From positions 992,001 through 1,056,000 of the forward strand of contig JBLHZY010000001.1 of assembly GCA_047631555.1 (NCBI GenBank): a stretch of DNA of 64,000 bases, read 5' to 3'. The position numbers and the translations under genes are program-made. Below are positions 6,625-16,051 of this stretch, one piece after another (positions within the stretch are counted from its first letter, which is position 1; each line of letters starts with the position of its first letter). Source of the stretch: JBLHZY01 sp047631555. Lineage in GTDB: Bacteria > Pseudomonadota > Alphaproteobacteria > Rhodobacterales > Rhodobacteraceae. The notes beneath the pieces were generated by a model. It was not told where the DNA came from. It worked only from the letters and a program-made list of their open reading frames with translations, and did no database searches.

Positions 6625-9315
6625 ATGACCGTCACTGTCGGACAAGACACAGCCAAAACCCGCAAGACCCTAACTGTGGGCGGCAAATCCATTGCCTATT
6701 ATTCAATTCCCGCCGCTGAAGCCGCCGGCCTTGGAGATTTCTCCAAGCTTCCTGCCGCGCTCAAAGTGGTGCTGGAAAACATGCTTCGCTTTGAAGATGG
6801 CGGTTTTTCCGTCTCTGTCGAGGATATCAAAGCCTTCTCTGAATGGGCTGATAAGGGCGGCAAGAACCCGCGCGAAATCGCCTATCGCCCTGCCCGCGTT
6901 TTGATGCAGGATTTCACCGGCGTTCCGGCTGTTGTTGATTTGGCCGCGATGCGCGACGGGATCAAAGCATTGGGTGGCGACGCGCAGATGATCAACCCGC
7001 TCAACCCGGTTGATCTGGTGATTGACCACTCTGTGATGATCGACGAGTTCGGCAATCCGCGCGCGTTCCAGATGAACGTTGACCGCGAATATGAGCGCAA
7101 CCTTGAGCGCTACCAGTTCCTTAAATGGGGCCAAGGCGCGTTCAACAACTTTCGCGTTGTGCCGCCCGGCACTGGCATCTGCCACCAGGTAAACCTTGAG
7201 TACCTCGCTCAAACCGTCTGGACCGACACCGATCAAAACGGCGAAGAAGTTGCCTATCCTGATACGCTCGTGGGCACAGACAGCCACACAACAATGGTCA
7301 ATGGCCTCGCGGTTCTTGGCTGGGGCGTTGGCGGGATTGAGGCCGAAGCCGCAATGCTTGGCCAGCCGATCTCGATGCTGATCCCAGAGGTTGTTGGCTT
7401 TGAGCTGACAGGTTCGATGGTTGAAGGCACAACCGGCACCGACCTCGTGCTCAAGATCGTTGAAATGCTGCGCGAAATGGGCGTTGTTGGCAAATTTGTC
7501 GAGTTTTATGGCAAGGGTCTTGATCATCTGCCCCTCGCAGACCGCGCGACAATCGCCAATATGGCACCGGAATATGGCGCGACATGTGGCTTCTTCCCGA
7601 TCGATGGCGAGACCCTTCGCTATCTGCGCAACACGGGCCGCGACGAAGATCGCATTGCCCTCGTTGAGGCATATGCTAAGGAAAACGGCTTCTGGCGCGG
7701 CGATGATTATGCGCCCATCTACACAGCCACAATGACATTGGATATGGGCACAATCGTGCCGGCCATTTCCGGCCCCAAACGCCCGCAAGATTTCGTGGCT
7801 CTAACGGCCTCCAAGGCCGCCTTTGCCAATGAAATGAAAGAGACGTTCAAGCGCCCCAACGACAAGCAGGTGCCTGTTAAGGGCGAGGATTACACGATGT
7901 CTTCGGGCAAAGTCGTGATCGCCTCGATCACCTCTTGCACCAACACATCCAACCCATATGTGATGATCGGCGCTGGCCTCGTGGCCCGCAAAGCGCGCGC
8001 ATTGGGCTTGGATTCAAAGCCTTGGGTGAAAACATCGCTCGCACCGGGCAGCCAAGTCGTTTCGGAATATCTTGAGGCCGCTGGCCTTCAAGAAGATCTC
8101 GATGCGATTGGGTTCAACCTTGTCGGCTACGGCTGCACAACCTGTATCGGCAACTCCGGCCCGCTTCAGTCTGAGATTTCGGACGCGATCAACGAGGGCG
8201 ACCTTGTTGCAACGGCCGTGCTTTCGGGCAACCGCAACTTTGAGGGCCGCATCAGCCCCGATGTACGCGCCAACTACCTCGCATCGCCTCCCCTCGTGGT
8301 GGCCTATGCGCTTGCTGGCGACATGAACATCGACATCACAACCGAGCCTTTGGGCAAGGGCAAAGATGGCCAAGATGTTTACCTCAAGGACGTCTGGCCA
8401 ACCAACAAAGAGATCGCCGATCTGGTCGAAAAGACAGTGACCCGCGAAGCCTTCCTCAAGAAATACGCCGAAGTCTTTAAAGGCGATGAGAAATGGCAAG
8501 CGGTCGAGACCACAGACAGCGAAACATATGATTGGCCGCCCCACTCGACCTATGTCCAAAACCCGCCCTACTTCCAAGGCATGGCCAAAGACGCAGGCGA
8601 AATCTACGACATCAAGGGCGCCAAAGTCCTCGCTATCTTGGGCGATATGGTCACAACCGATCACATCTCTCCTGCGGGCTCGTTTACCCAAACAACCCCT
8701 GCTGGCGAATACCTCAAAGCCCATGACGTGCCCGTGCGCGAATTCAACTCGTACGGCTCGCGTCGCGGCAACCACCAAGTGATGATGCGCGGCACTTTCG
8801 CCAACATCCGCATCAAAAACGAGATGCTTGATGGGGTTGAGGGCGGTTACACCAAAGGCCCGGATGGCGCACAAACCTCGATCTATGACGCCTCGATGGC
8901 CTACCAAGAGGCCGGCACACCGCTGGTGATCTTTGCGGGCGAGCAATATGGCGCGGGCTCTTCGCGCGATTGGGCGGCCAAGGGGACGGCGCTTTTGGGC
9001 GTCAAAGCGGTTATCGCGGAGAACTTCGAGCGTATTCACCGCTCCAACCTGGTTGGCATGGGCGTGATCCCGTTTGAATTTACCGGCGGCGACACGCGCA
9101 AATCGCTTGGCCTCACCGGCTCTGAAACGGTCTCTATCTCTGGCCTTGCGGGCGATCTCAAGCCGCTGTCGGATGTGCCCTGCACGATCACCTATGCCGA
9201 TGGCACCGAGAAAACCATCCAGATCAAATGCCGGATCGATACGGCTCCGGAAAAAGAATATGTGGAAAACGGCGGCGTGCTGCACTACGTGCTGCGCAAC
9301 TTGGCCAAAGGCTAA
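6625..9315 (+). CDS. acnA: Aconitate hydratase A
   Basis: Interconverts citrate and isocitrate in the TCA cycle using a [4Fe-4S] cluster in the cytoplasm. At 896 residues it has the length of AcnA/IRP-type aconitases. Cluster cysteines are visible in ITSCTNTSNP and in GYGCTTCIGNSGPL. The substrate-binding blocks DSHTTMVNGLAVLGWGVGG and the swivel-domain SYGSRRGNHQVMMRG and GEQYGAGSSRDWAAKG are all present. GGAGG lies nine bases before the ATG. The gene is single and ends with a strong terminator, so it is probably transcribed alone. Identification is secure. Confidence 0.98.
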   Translation: MTVTVGQDTAKTRKTLTVGGKSIAYYSIPAAEAAGLGDFSKLPAALKVVLENMLRFEDGGFSVSVEDIKAFSEWADKGGKNPREIAYRPARVLMQDFTGVPAVVDLAAMRDGIKALGGDAQMINPLNPVDLVIDHSVMIDEFGNPRAFQMNVDREYERNLERYQFLKWGQGAFNNFRVVPPGTGICHQVNLEYLAQTVWTDTDQNGEEVAYPDTLVGTDSHTTMVNGLAVLGWGVGGIEAEAAMLGQPISMLIPEVVGFELTGSMVEGTTGTDLVLKIVEMLREMGVVGKFVEFYGKGLDHLPLADRATIANMAPEYGATCGFFPIDGETLRYLRNTGRDEDRIALVEAYAKENGFWRGDDYAPIYTATMTLDMGTIVPAISGPKRPQDFVALTASKAAFANEMKETFKRPNDKQVPVKGEDYTMSSGKVVIASITSCTNTSNPYVMIGAGLVARKARALGLDSKPWVKTSLAPGSQVVSEYLEAAGLQEDLDAIGFNLVGYGCTTCIGNSGPLQSEISDAINEGDLVATAVLSGNRNFEGRISPDVRANYLASPPLVVAYALAGDMNIDITTEPLGKGKDGQDVYLKDVWPTNKEIADLVEKTVTREAFLKKYAEVFKGDEKWQAVETTDSETYDWPPHSTYVQNPPYFQGMAKDAGEIYDIKGAKVLAILGDMVTTDHISPAGSFTQTTPAGEYLKAHDVPVREFNSYGSRRGNHQVMMRGTFANIRIKNEMLDGVEGGYTKGPDGAQTSIYDASMAYQEAGTPLVIFAGEQYGAGSSRDWAAKGTALLGVKAVIAENFERIHRSNLVGMGVIPFEFTGGDTRKSLGLTGSETVSISGLAGDLKPLSDVPCTITYADGTEKTIQIKCRIDTAPEKEYVENGGVLHYVLRNLAKG

Positions 9316-9335
9316 ACCGCTTCGCATATCCCAAT

Positions 9336-9371
9336 AAAAAGGGCCCCAGCAGCAATGCCGGGGCCCTTTTT
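9336..9371 (+). terminator. Rho-independent terminator of acnA
   Basis: A perfect 12-bp inverted repeat (AAAAAGGGCCCC at 9336-9347 and GGGGCCCTTTTT at 9360-9371) with a 12-base loop begins about 20 bases after the acnA stop. The right arm ends in five T. The symmetry would also allow termination from the other strand. Confidence 0.9.
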
Positions 9372-9463
9372 CGTCTTTAGAGCAATAGGCGGAAACGCTC
9401 TGTTTCCGTGCTTTCGCGCCTCAGCATATGGAGTGTTAACCATTTCGCCCCTAGCTTAGAGGC

Positions 9464-9550
9464 ATGAAACACCTGCTAAACGCCATTCCCCTGCCGCTCC
9501 CCGAGCTGATCCTGATGCTGGCGTTTTTCGCGATCATGGCAACGGCCTGA
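9464..9550 (+). CDS. Possible 28-aa hydrophobic peptide
   Basis: A short open frame, MKHLLNAIPLPLPELILMLA then FFAIMATA, is largely hydrophobic and could span a membrane once. AGAGG lies upstream but only two bases from the ATG, which is poorly spaced. It ends four bases before the convergent ccmG stop. It could be a small membrane protein or chance; I cannot name it. Confidence 0.25.
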   Translation: MKHLLNAIPLPLPELILMLAFFAIMATA

Positions 9551-9554
9551 TCAA

Positions 9555-10097
9555 TCACTGCGTGGCTTGCGCCTCGGCGATTTTCGGTAAAATGGTGCTC
9601 TGCATGATCGAAGCGGTGATCGGCCCGGCAAAGCGAAATGTCACCACCCCATTGCCATCAATCACATAAGTTTCCGGAACCCCGTAAAGCCCCCATTCAA
9701 GCGCATTGCGCGCCTCCGGATCGGCCCCAAGGGCGGCATAAGGATTGCCAAGTTCGGCCAAAAATCCAAGCGCCTTTTCCGGCTCGTCCTTATAATTGAT
9801 CCCGTAAATCTGAATGCCCGAGGCGGACATTTCCTCAAGCTGGGCATGTTCGGCCCGGCACGGCGCGCACCAGCTGGCCCAGAAATTTACCAGCTTCACA
9901 CCGGGCGCGCGCAGCAAGGCATCGTCAAAATACGGCCCATCGCCAAGCGGCATCAACGACACAACAGGCGCCGCTTTGCCCGCTTGCGCAAGCGGCAATG
10001 CATCCGGATCATCCCGCCCCATGCCAAAGACAAACAGCCCGGCAAGTGCTGCAAATATCAGCGGCGGCGCAATCATCAGCGGCGAAAATCTAGCCAT
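9555..10097 (-). CDS. ccmG: Thiol:disulfide interchange protein CcmG/DsbE
   Basis: A periplasm-facing, membrane-anchored thioredoxin that keeps apocytochrome c or CcmH thiols reduced for haem attachment. The 180-residue protein has one N-terminal membrane anchor (about 7-26), the active site WCAPC (C77, C80) and the CcmG-type end GLYGVPETYVIDGNGVV. Its ATG overlaps the end of ccmD by eight bases, so translation is probably coupled. It is the last gene of the minus-strand yajC-secDF-ccm unit. ccmE, ccmF, ccmH and ccmI are not in this window. Confidence 0.95.
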   Translation of the reverse strand: MARFSPLMIAPPLIFAALAGLFVFGMGRDDPDALPLAQAGKAAPVVSLMPLGDGPYFDDALLRAPGVKLVNFWASWCAPCRAEHAQLEEMSASGIQIYGINYKDEPEKALGFLAELGNPYAALGADPEARNALEWGLYGVPETYVIDGNGVVTFRFAGPITASIMQSTILPKIAEAQATQ

Positions 10098-10251
10098 TCT
10101 TGCGCGCCTCCAAAGCTGCCTCGGCCTGCGCCAAGCGCCGCTTCATCCGCGCGCCGCGCGCCAGCGATCCCCAGAGCAAAGCCCCAAGCAAAAGCCCCGT
10201 CGCCCCATAAGCCAACAAGACCTCAAAGGCATATTTTCCCAGATCGGGCAT
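10090..10251 (-). CDS. ccmD: Haem exporter protein CcmD
   Basis: A short gene fitted between ccmC and ccmG. The 53-residue product starts MPDLGKYAFEVLLAYGATG and has one membrane segment (about 8-29). An Arg/Lys-rich tail follows (ARGARMKRRLAQAEAALEAR), the standard CcmD pattern. Its ATG overlaps the ccmC stop (TGATG), and its end overlaps the ccmG start. CcmD assists release of haem-loaded CcmE from the CcmABC complex. Confidence 0.9.
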   Translation of the reverse strand: MPDLGKYAFEVLLAYGATGLLLGALLWGSLARGARMKRRLAQAEAALEARKNG

Positions 10252-10982
10252 CAGCTTTGCATCCTTTCGCGCATCTCAATCGCGTGCAATCGGCGCGCGC
10301 GTATTTCCGTACGGGTGCGCAGCAAGACCAACGCGATAAACAACAAAACAAACCCCGCCAACGTAAACAAAAGCGGGATATAAAATACGTCCGAGACGTT
10401 CTCTTTCTTGTCCAAGCTCAGCGAAGCGCCCTGATGCAGCCCCTGATTCCAAAAGTTCACCGCATAGCGCGACAGCACCGCAAAGACCGATCCGACAAGG
10501 CATAAAACGGCCGTCAAATCCGCCGCCGTGTCCGGATTATCAATCGCCGCCCAAAGCGCGAGATAGCCCAAATAGAACAAAAATAGGATCAAAAAGGAGG
10601 TCAGCCGCGGATCCCAAGCCCAAGCCGTGCCCCACATCGGCTGGCCCCAAACCGCCCCGGTAATCAGCGCGATCAGCGTCATCGTGACCCCAATCATCGC
10701 CGCCGCCTTGGCCGCCAAAGCGCTGACATGATGGCGGCGCACGATCCAGATCAGCGAGGCCACAAGCATCATAATCCAAATGTTGATCGCCATCATCGCG
10801 CTCGGCACATGAATATAGAGGATTTTCACCGTCGATCCTTGGCGATAATCCGCAGGCGTAAAGAAAAAGCCCCAGATCAGCCCGATCGCCAAAGCGCCCC
10901 CCGCCAACAGCGAGACGACCGGCAGGAGCTTGCCCGACCAGCCCATAAATTTTCTCGGATTAGCATATTCCCAAATCGACAT
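10251..10982 (-). CDS. ccmC: Haem transporter / holo-CcmE synthesis protein CcmC
   Basis: An inner-membrane protein of the haem-handling family that loads haem onto CcmE. The 243-residue protein has about six membrane segments and the tryptophan-rich motif WGQPMWGTAWAWDPRLTSF that presents haem on the periplasmic side. The ATG at 10982 gives the usual short N-terminus (MSIWEYANPRKFMGW). It lies 65 bases after ccmB and overlaps ccmD by one base. Confidence 0.96.
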   Translation of the reverse strand: MSIWEYANPRKFMGWSGKLLPVVSLLAGGALAIGLIWGFFFTPADYRQGSTVKILYIHVPSAMMAINIWIMMLVASLIWIVRRHHVSALAAKAAAMIGVTMTLIALITGAVWGQPMWGTAWAWDPRLTSFLILFLFYLGYLALWAAIDNPDTAADLTAVLCLVGSVFAVLSRYAVNFWNQGLHQGASLSLDKKENVSDVFYIPLLFTLAGFVLLFIALVLLRTRTEIRARRLHAIEMRERMQS

Positions 10983-11047
10983 ATGTTTGATCTAGCCCCT
11001 CATGCCCGGTCTCGCAATACACATCCTTGCCAACACCCCGCCCCGCT

Positions 11048-11704
11048 CTAGCGCAAATTCATGCGAATTGCCGCAGCGGAGGCAAAAGGCAGCAGCGCCA
11101 CCGAGGCCAGCGTGATCCCGGCAAGCATCGCCAGCGGCGTTGCGGCCTCCATCCCCGTGGCCCCGCGCCGAACGACCTCGGCCCCGAAAATCAGCGTCGG
11201 GATATAGAGCGGCAGCACCAAAAGCGATAGCAAAAGCCCGCCCCGTTTGAGGCCAACAGTGAGCGCTGCGCCAAATGTCCCGATAAAGGAAAGCGCCGGA
11301 GTTCCAAGCGCAAGGGAGGCAATAAGCCAAAGATATCCGCCACTTGGCAGGTTTAGCAAAACGCCCAAAATCGGCGCAGCAATCACCAGCGGCAAGCCGG
11401 TTGTGATCCAATGGGCAAGCGCCTTGGCCGCGACAACGCCCTCCATCGGCACAGGCGCCGTGGCGAGCAAATCAAGCGAGCCGTCCTCATAATCCAGCGC
11501 AAATATCCGATCGAGCGAAAGCAAACAGGCCAAAAGCGCGCCCAGCCAAAGGATGCCCGGCGCGATCACCGCAAGCGTCGCGCTTTGCGGCCCAACCCCA
11601 AAGGGCACCAAAACAGTGACGATCAAAAAGAACGCCAGCCCAAGGCCAAAGCCCCCACCGGCCCGCACCGCAAGGCGCAGATCGCGGGCAAACAGCCGGA
11701 TCAT
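11048..11704 (-). CDS. ccmB: Haem exporter membrane protein CcmB
   Basis: Membrane partner of the CcmA ATPase in the CcmABCD complex that releases haem-loaded CcmE. At 218 residues with about six membrane segments it matches the family; the N-terminus MIRLFARDLRLAVRAGGGFG and the block FALDYEDGSLDLLATAP are characteristic. Its start overlaps the ccmA stop by four bases (ATGA), which indicates coupled translation. Confidence 0.95.
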   Translation of the reverse strand: MIRLFARDLRLAVRAGGGFGLGLAFFLIVTVLVPFGVGPQSATLAVIAPGILWLGALLACLLSLDRIFALDYEDGSLDLLATAPVPMEGVVAAKALAHWITTGLPLVIAAPILGVLLNLPSGGYLWLIASLALGTPALSFIGTFGAALTVGLKRGGLLLSLLVLPLYIPTLIFGAEVVRRGATGMEAATPLAMLAGITLASVALLPFASAAAIRMNLR

Positions 11705-12330
11705 GAGAACGCCTCGTCAAAGGCGCGATCAAAGGCCCCATCAGGCGCGCCTGCACGATAACCGCTCAGATCAAGCACATCCGCCTCGATACCCAGATCA
11801 ATATGCGTCGCCATAATCGCGGCGCCCCCGCCTGCAAGATGCCCGCGAACGGCCTTGGCAAACAGCGCCACGGAAGCCGCATCAAGCGAGACTGTCGGCT
11901 CGTCCAGCGCCCAGATCGGGCGGCCCGTCACCATCAGGCGCGCAAGGCCAAGACGGCGCTTTTGCCCGGCCGATAGGCTTTGCGCCGCGCGCCCCTGAAG
12001 CGCGATCAGATCGAAGGCCTCAAGCGCGGCATCAATCGATCCGCCGCCATATACCCCGGCCCAAAACTCCAAATTTTCCGCCACGCTCAATGTGTGTTTG
12101 ATCCCGTCGGCATGGCCCGCATAAGCAATGCGATCCTCGCCCCCCGCAATGCGTCCGTGCAAGGCAGGTTGGAGGCCGGCGATGGTGCGCAAAAGGGTCG
12201 TCTTGCCCGATCCATTCGGCCCGCGCAGGATCAGCGCTTTGCCCGGCATCAGCGCAAGCGTTACCCCGGCCAAAACCGGCATTCCGGCCCGCGCGCAGGC
12301 AATATCATCAAGGGTTAAAAGCGCATCCAT
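11701..12330 (-). CDS. ccmA: Cytochrome c biogenesis ATP-binding protein CcmA
   Basis: The ATPase subunit of the CcmABCD complex on the cytoplasmic face. The 209-residue protein has Walker A GPNGSGKTT (about 37-45), an LSAGQKRRLGLARL signature, Walker B IWALDEPT and the H-loop ATHIDLG. It follows the Mth938-like gene by about 50 bases and overlaps ccmB. The short length and the gene order make CcmA much more likely than any other ABC ATPase. Confidence 0.95.
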   Translation of the reverse strand: MDALLTLDDIACARAGMPVLAGVTLALMPGKALILRGPNGSGKTTLLRTIAGLQPALHGRIAGGEDRIAYAGHADGIKHTLSVAENLEFWAGVYGGGSIDAALEAFDLIALQGRAAQSLSAGQKRRLGLARLMVTGRPIWALDEPTVSLDAASVALFAKAVRGHLAGGGAAIMATHIDLGIEADVLDLSGYRAGAPDGAFDRAFDEAFS

Positions 12331-12380
12331 GCCAGTGTTTTACCCGATCCTTGCCAGAGGCGAAAGCGTACAGCCGCGCG

Positions 12381-12734
12381 CTATACCGGCAATAGCGCCG
12401 CACCCACGCGCCGCCCCTCATAGAGCAGCACGTTATAGGTCCGACAGGCGGTTGGCGATGCCATCGGCTCTGCGCCAAGGCCGACTGCTTCAAGCGCTTC
12501 GCGAAAGGCGCGCGGGAGAGGCGCGATCTCAGCCCCGGTTCCGATGAAAAGGATATCCAGTTCATCCGCCAAAGCGGCCAGTGTGGCAGCATCTTCAAAC
12601 CCGCCCCAGCGGACGATCTTGGCTTTGGTCACAAGCACAGGCCCGTGATGCACCGCCCCACCAACGCGAAAAAAGCCGGGGCCGTAGCCCTCTATTGGGG
12701 TGGCTTCGGGGAAGGACATTTCGGTGAATTCCAT
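12381..12734 (-). CDS. Mth938-like domain protein (DUF498)
   Basis: A 117-residue cytoplasmic protein of the Mth938/NDUFAF3-like family, seen in the blocks EGYGPGFFRVGG, LVTKAKIVRWGGF, LDILFIGTGAEIAPLP and the end TACRTYNVLLYEGRRVGAALL. Mitochondrial relatives take part in complex I assembly; the bacterial role is not established. It sits between secDF and ccmA in one minus-strand run (gaps of about 27 and 50 bases), so it is probably co-transcribed with them. The family call is firm; function is not. Confidence 0.85.
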   Translation of the reverse strand: MEFTEMSFPEATPIEGYGPGFFRVGGAVHHGPVLVTKAKIVRWGGFEDAATLAALADELDILFIGTGAEIAPLPRAFREALEAVGLGAEPMASPTACRTYNVLLYEGRRVGAALLPV

Positions 12735-12761
12735 GTCAGCCTCCCCGGGCCAAACAGCGCA

Positions 12762-15425
12762 TTATGCGCCCGGTTTGACGGATGATTGCTCAGCCACTTT
12801 GGCCGCTGTCTCGCCAAATTGCGTGCCTGCGCCGCCGTCCGCCTTGGACCAATCGCGCTTCACCCCAAGCCAGAGCAGGATATTCGAGGCCACAAAGACC
12901 GAAGAATACGTCCCCACAATCACGCCCAAAGTCATCGCAAAAACAAAGCCGCGGATCACATCGCCGCCCAAGACCAAGAGCGCAATCAGCGCCAGCAACG
13001 TCGTGCCCGATGTCATCACCGTCCGGCTCATCGTCTCATTGATCGAGAGATTCAACACACCGCCGAGCTCAAGCTTTTTATACTTGCGCAGGTTCTCGCG
13101 GACCCGGTCAAACACCACAACCGTATCATTGAGCGAGTAGCCAACGATCGTAAGCAGCGCGGCAATAATCGACAGATCAAACGGGATGCCAAACAGCGCA
13201 AATATCCCGATTGTGATCAACACATCGTGGATCAGCGCCGCCACAGCCCCAAGCGCAAACTGCCACTCAAAGCGCAGCCAGATATAGAACAGCACCGCCG
13301 CAATCGCCGCAATAACCGCATAAATCGCCGTCTTTACCAGCTCGCCCGAAACCTTGGGCCCGACGCTTTCAACCGACGGGAAAGAGATCGAAGGATCGAC
13401 CGTTTGCAGCGCCGCCTCAACGGCTGCAACCGTCTCAACCGAAACCGCGTCCGTCTCGTCCTGCGCCTCGATGCGTACCATGGCGACGTTTTCATCGGCA
13501 GCAAATGTCGGGTCAAACACCTCCGTTACAGAGACATCCCCAAGCCCAAGCGGCGCAATGGCCGCCCGATATGCGCCCACGTCAACAACCTGGGTCGATT
13601 GGGTCCGAATGGTCGTCCCGCCGCGAAAATCGATCCCGAAATTCAGCCCCATCATCACGAACAAGCCGATGGACAAAACAACCGCCAGCACCGAGGCGCC
13701 AAAGGTAAAGCGGCCACGGCGAAAGAAATCCCATTTGGTCTCTTGGGGCACAAGCTTCAGCCCCTTAAGCTCAAACCCCTTGGCACGCTTGGGGTTCATC
13801 CACATCACAACGATCGCGCGGGTCACATAGATCGCGGTAAAGACCGACGTAATGATCCCAAAGACAAGCGTCACCGCAAAGCCCTTCACCGGCCCCGAAC
13901 CCATGACAAACAGGATCACAGCGGTGATGAAAGTGGTGATATTGGCGTCGATAATGGCCGAAAGCGCCTTTTCATAGCCAAGCTCAATCGCGCGCCCCGC
14001 CCCTTTTGCGGTGCGCAGCTCTTCGCGGATCCGCTCAAACACCAGCACATTGGCGTCAACCGCCATCCCGATGGTCAAAACGATCCCGGCGATGCCCGGC
14101 AAAGTCAGCGTCGCGCCAACAACCGAAAGCAGGCCAAAAATCAGCCCGACGTTGATGATCAGCGCGATATTGGCAAAGAGGCCAAAGGTGCCATAGCTCA
14201 GCACCATAAAGATCAGCACAGCGGCAAAGGCCACAATGCAGGCGATCTTCCCGGCTTGGATCGAGTCCGCGCCAAGCTCTGGCCCGATGGTGCGTTCTTC
14301 AAGAAAGTTCAGCTTGGCCGGCAAAGCACCCGCGCGCAAAAGGATCGCCAGATTGGTGCTTTCCTCGATGGAAAAGCTGCCGGTAATCTGGCCGGAGCCG
14401 CCGCGAATGGCCGATTGGATCACCGGGGCCGAAATGACCTCATCATCCAAAACGATGGCGAAAGGCGCGCCGATATTCTCGGCAGTATAGTCGCCAAATT
14501 TGCGCGCGCCGGAGCCGTTGAATTTAAAGCTTACCGCCGGGCGGCCGTTTTGATCAAAGCTCGGCTGGCTGTCGGTGAGCTGCTCGCCGGTCACAACGGG
14601 CGCATCCTCAATGATATAATAAACGCCCTCTTCATCCGCCGCTGGCAGCAAGGTATTGCGCGGGCCGGGGCTTTGTGAGGCGTTCGTTGTACGGCTGACA
14701 ACGGGGTTAAAAGTCAGCTGCGCGGTTGTCCCGATCAAGGCTTTTAGCTCTGCGGCCGAGCCGATGCCGGGCACTTGGATCAAGATACGATCATTGCCAA
14801 CGCGCTGAATGGTCGGCTCGCGGGTGCCGACCTCATCCACACGGCGGCGAATGATCTCAAGGCTTTGCTGGATGGTACGATCATCCGTGGCAAGCTTTTC
14901 TGCCTCGGTGAATTTCACAACCAATGTGTTGCCGACAGCGCTTGCCTCGATGTCGGTCTGGCCAACGGAGGTGAGCGACACAACAGTGGTTGCCTGCGCG
15001 CGCACGATCTCAAGCGCGGTCGGCATCCCTGTTATCTCACTGATTTGAATATGCAATTCATCCGCAGGCCCGGGCACTTCGCGGATCGTGCCAACAGTGG
15101 CGCGCTCATCACGAAGGGCGCGGCGCAGCTCTGGCCAGAAGGCCTTCATCCGCGCTTCATAGACATCATTAAGCTGCACTTCGGCCAAAAGATGCGCGCC
15201 ACCGCGCAGATCAAGCCCAAGGTTCACCAGCGCATTTGGCGCCCAAGAGGGCCAAGCATCGCGCGCAGCCGCTAGCTGCGGCGTTTCGCCCTGAACCTCG
15301 ATCGCGGCGCGCGCATCATTATGCCCCTCAACCCGCGTATAAAATCCGTTGGGTGCGGCAAACGCCAAGCCCAGCAGGCAAACGCCCCAAATTACGATCC
15401 GTTTGAACAGCGAAAATTGCAGCAT
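12762..15425 (-). CDS. secDF: Fused SecD-SecF preprotein translocase protein
   Basis: SecD and SecF use the proton gradient to help pull preproteins through SecYEG. This single 887-residue frame holds both. The SecD part (about 1-550) has the first membrane segment, the conserved GLDLRGGAHLL (about 70-80), the periplasmic P1 region and five further membrane segments. The SecF part (about 560-887) begins KLVPQETKWDFFRRGRFTFG and contains DFRGGTT and a second six-segment bundle. The junction is a basic linker near residue 546-560 (NPKRAKGFELKGLKLVPQE), with no stop or frame change. Separate secD and secF are common in related bacteria; fusions are known elsewhere. It follows yajC by about 70 bases. 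Confidence 0.95.
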   Translation of the reverse strand: MLQFSLFKRIVIWGVCLLGLAFAAPNGFYTRVEGHNDARAAIEVQGETPQLAAARDAWPSWAPNALVNLGLDLRGGAHLLAEVQLNDVYEARMKAFWPELRRALRDERATVGTIREVPGPADELHIQISEITGMPTALEIVRAQATTVVSLTSVGQTDIEASAVGNTLVVKFTEAEKLATDDRTIQQSLEIIRRRVDEVGTREPTIQRVGNDRILIQVPGIGSAAELKALIGTTAQLTFNPVVSRTTNASQSPGPRNTLLPAADEEGVYYIIEDAPVVTGEQLTDSQPSFDQNGRPAVSFKFNGSGARKFGDYTAENIGAPFAIVLDDEVISAPVIQSAIRGGSGQITGSFSIEESTNLAILLRAGALPAKLNFLEERTIGPELGADSIQAGKIACIVAFAAVLIFMVLSYGTFGLFANIALIINVGLIFGLLSVVGATLTLPGIAGIVLTIGMAVDANVLVFERIREELRTAKGAGRAIELGYEKALSAIIDANITTFITAVILFVMGSGPVKGFAVTLVFGIITSVFTAIYVTRAIVVMWMNPKRAKGFELKGLKLVPQETKWDFFRRGRFTFGASVLAVVLSIGLFVMMGLNFGIDFRGGTTIRTQSTQVVDVGAYRAAIAPLGLGDVSVTEVFDPTFAADENVAMVRIEAQDETDAVSVETVAAVEAALQTVDPSISFPSVESVGPKVSGELVKTAIYAVIAAIAAVLFYIWLRFEWQFALGAVAALIHDVLITIGIFALFGIPFDLSIIAALLTIVGYSLNDTVVVFDRVRENLRKYKKLELGGVLNLSINETMSRTVMTSGTTLLALIALLVLGGDVIRGFVFAMTLGVIVGTYSSVFVASNILLWLGVKRDWSKADGGAGTQFGETAAKVAEQSSVKPGA

Positions 15426-15493
15426 ATGCCTGCCCTAGTTTAGCCCCGTGCCAATGCGATGGCACAGCCCCGAAAGGCCGCGCCAATCCGCCT

Positions 15494-15820
15494 TTAGGCC
15501 GCAGGTTCTGTTTTTGAAACAACGTTTGCGAGGGTCGATTTGATCACGCGCACTTTTACACCATCCGCGATTTCAACTTCAACTTCGGCGTCATCACGCA
15601 CTTTCACAACTTTGCCAACAATGCCGCCCTGCGTGATCACTTGATCGCCGCGGCGCACAGCCAGAACCATCGCTTTATGCTCTTTGACCTTCTTTTGCTG
15701 CGGACGGATCAGCAGAAAATACATGATCCCGAAGATGATCAGAAGGAAAGGCAGCTGGCTCATCATCGCAGACCCACCCGAGCCCCCGGCAGCCTGTGCA
15801 AAAGCAGGAGATGCAAACAT
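15494..15820 (-). CDS. yajC: Sec translocon accessory protein YajC
   Basis: A small single-span membrane protein that associates with SecDF. The 108-residue product has an N-terminal stretch MFASPAFAQAAGG, a membrane segment (about 22-40, QLPFLLIIFGIMYFLLIRPQ) and the standard cytoplasmic domain (QQKKVKEHKAMV, RRGDQVITQGGIVG). AAGGAC lies shortly before the ATG. It is the first gene of the yajC-secDF-Mth938-ccm run, so the main promoter should lie between it and the divergent serS (15821-16051). Confidence 0.95.
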   Translation of the reverse strand: MFASPAFAQAAGGSGGSAMMSQLPFLLIIFGIMYFLLIRPQQKKVKEHKAMVLAVRRGDQVITQGGIVGKVVKVRDDAEVEVEIADGVKVRVIKSTLANVVSKTEPAA

Positions 15821-16051
15821 TTGGTCGTCCTTTTAGCTGGTTTTGGGGCCCTCGCCCCTTGTTCAATTGGCGCGCACACTAGCGCCGCCCCTAAGCGAAC
15901 ACAAGCAAACCGGGCCAACAAAACGCCCCCCCAATTTGCGCATTTCAAAATGCCGTGCCGCGCGCTTTAGATAGGAGCGCAAAACCCAGTTTCCAACCCC
16001 GGCAAAATCCGCCATAAAGCCCGCGAAACAAGCCCTTTTGAGGATAAAACC

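Noticed and set aside
8014..9327. Minus-strand open frame opposite acnA
   Set aside because: Antisense shadow of acnA.
12786..14678. Long plus-strand open frame opposite secDF
   Set aside because: Shadow of secDF: high GC and codon bias keep the other strand open; no ribosome-binding site or family.
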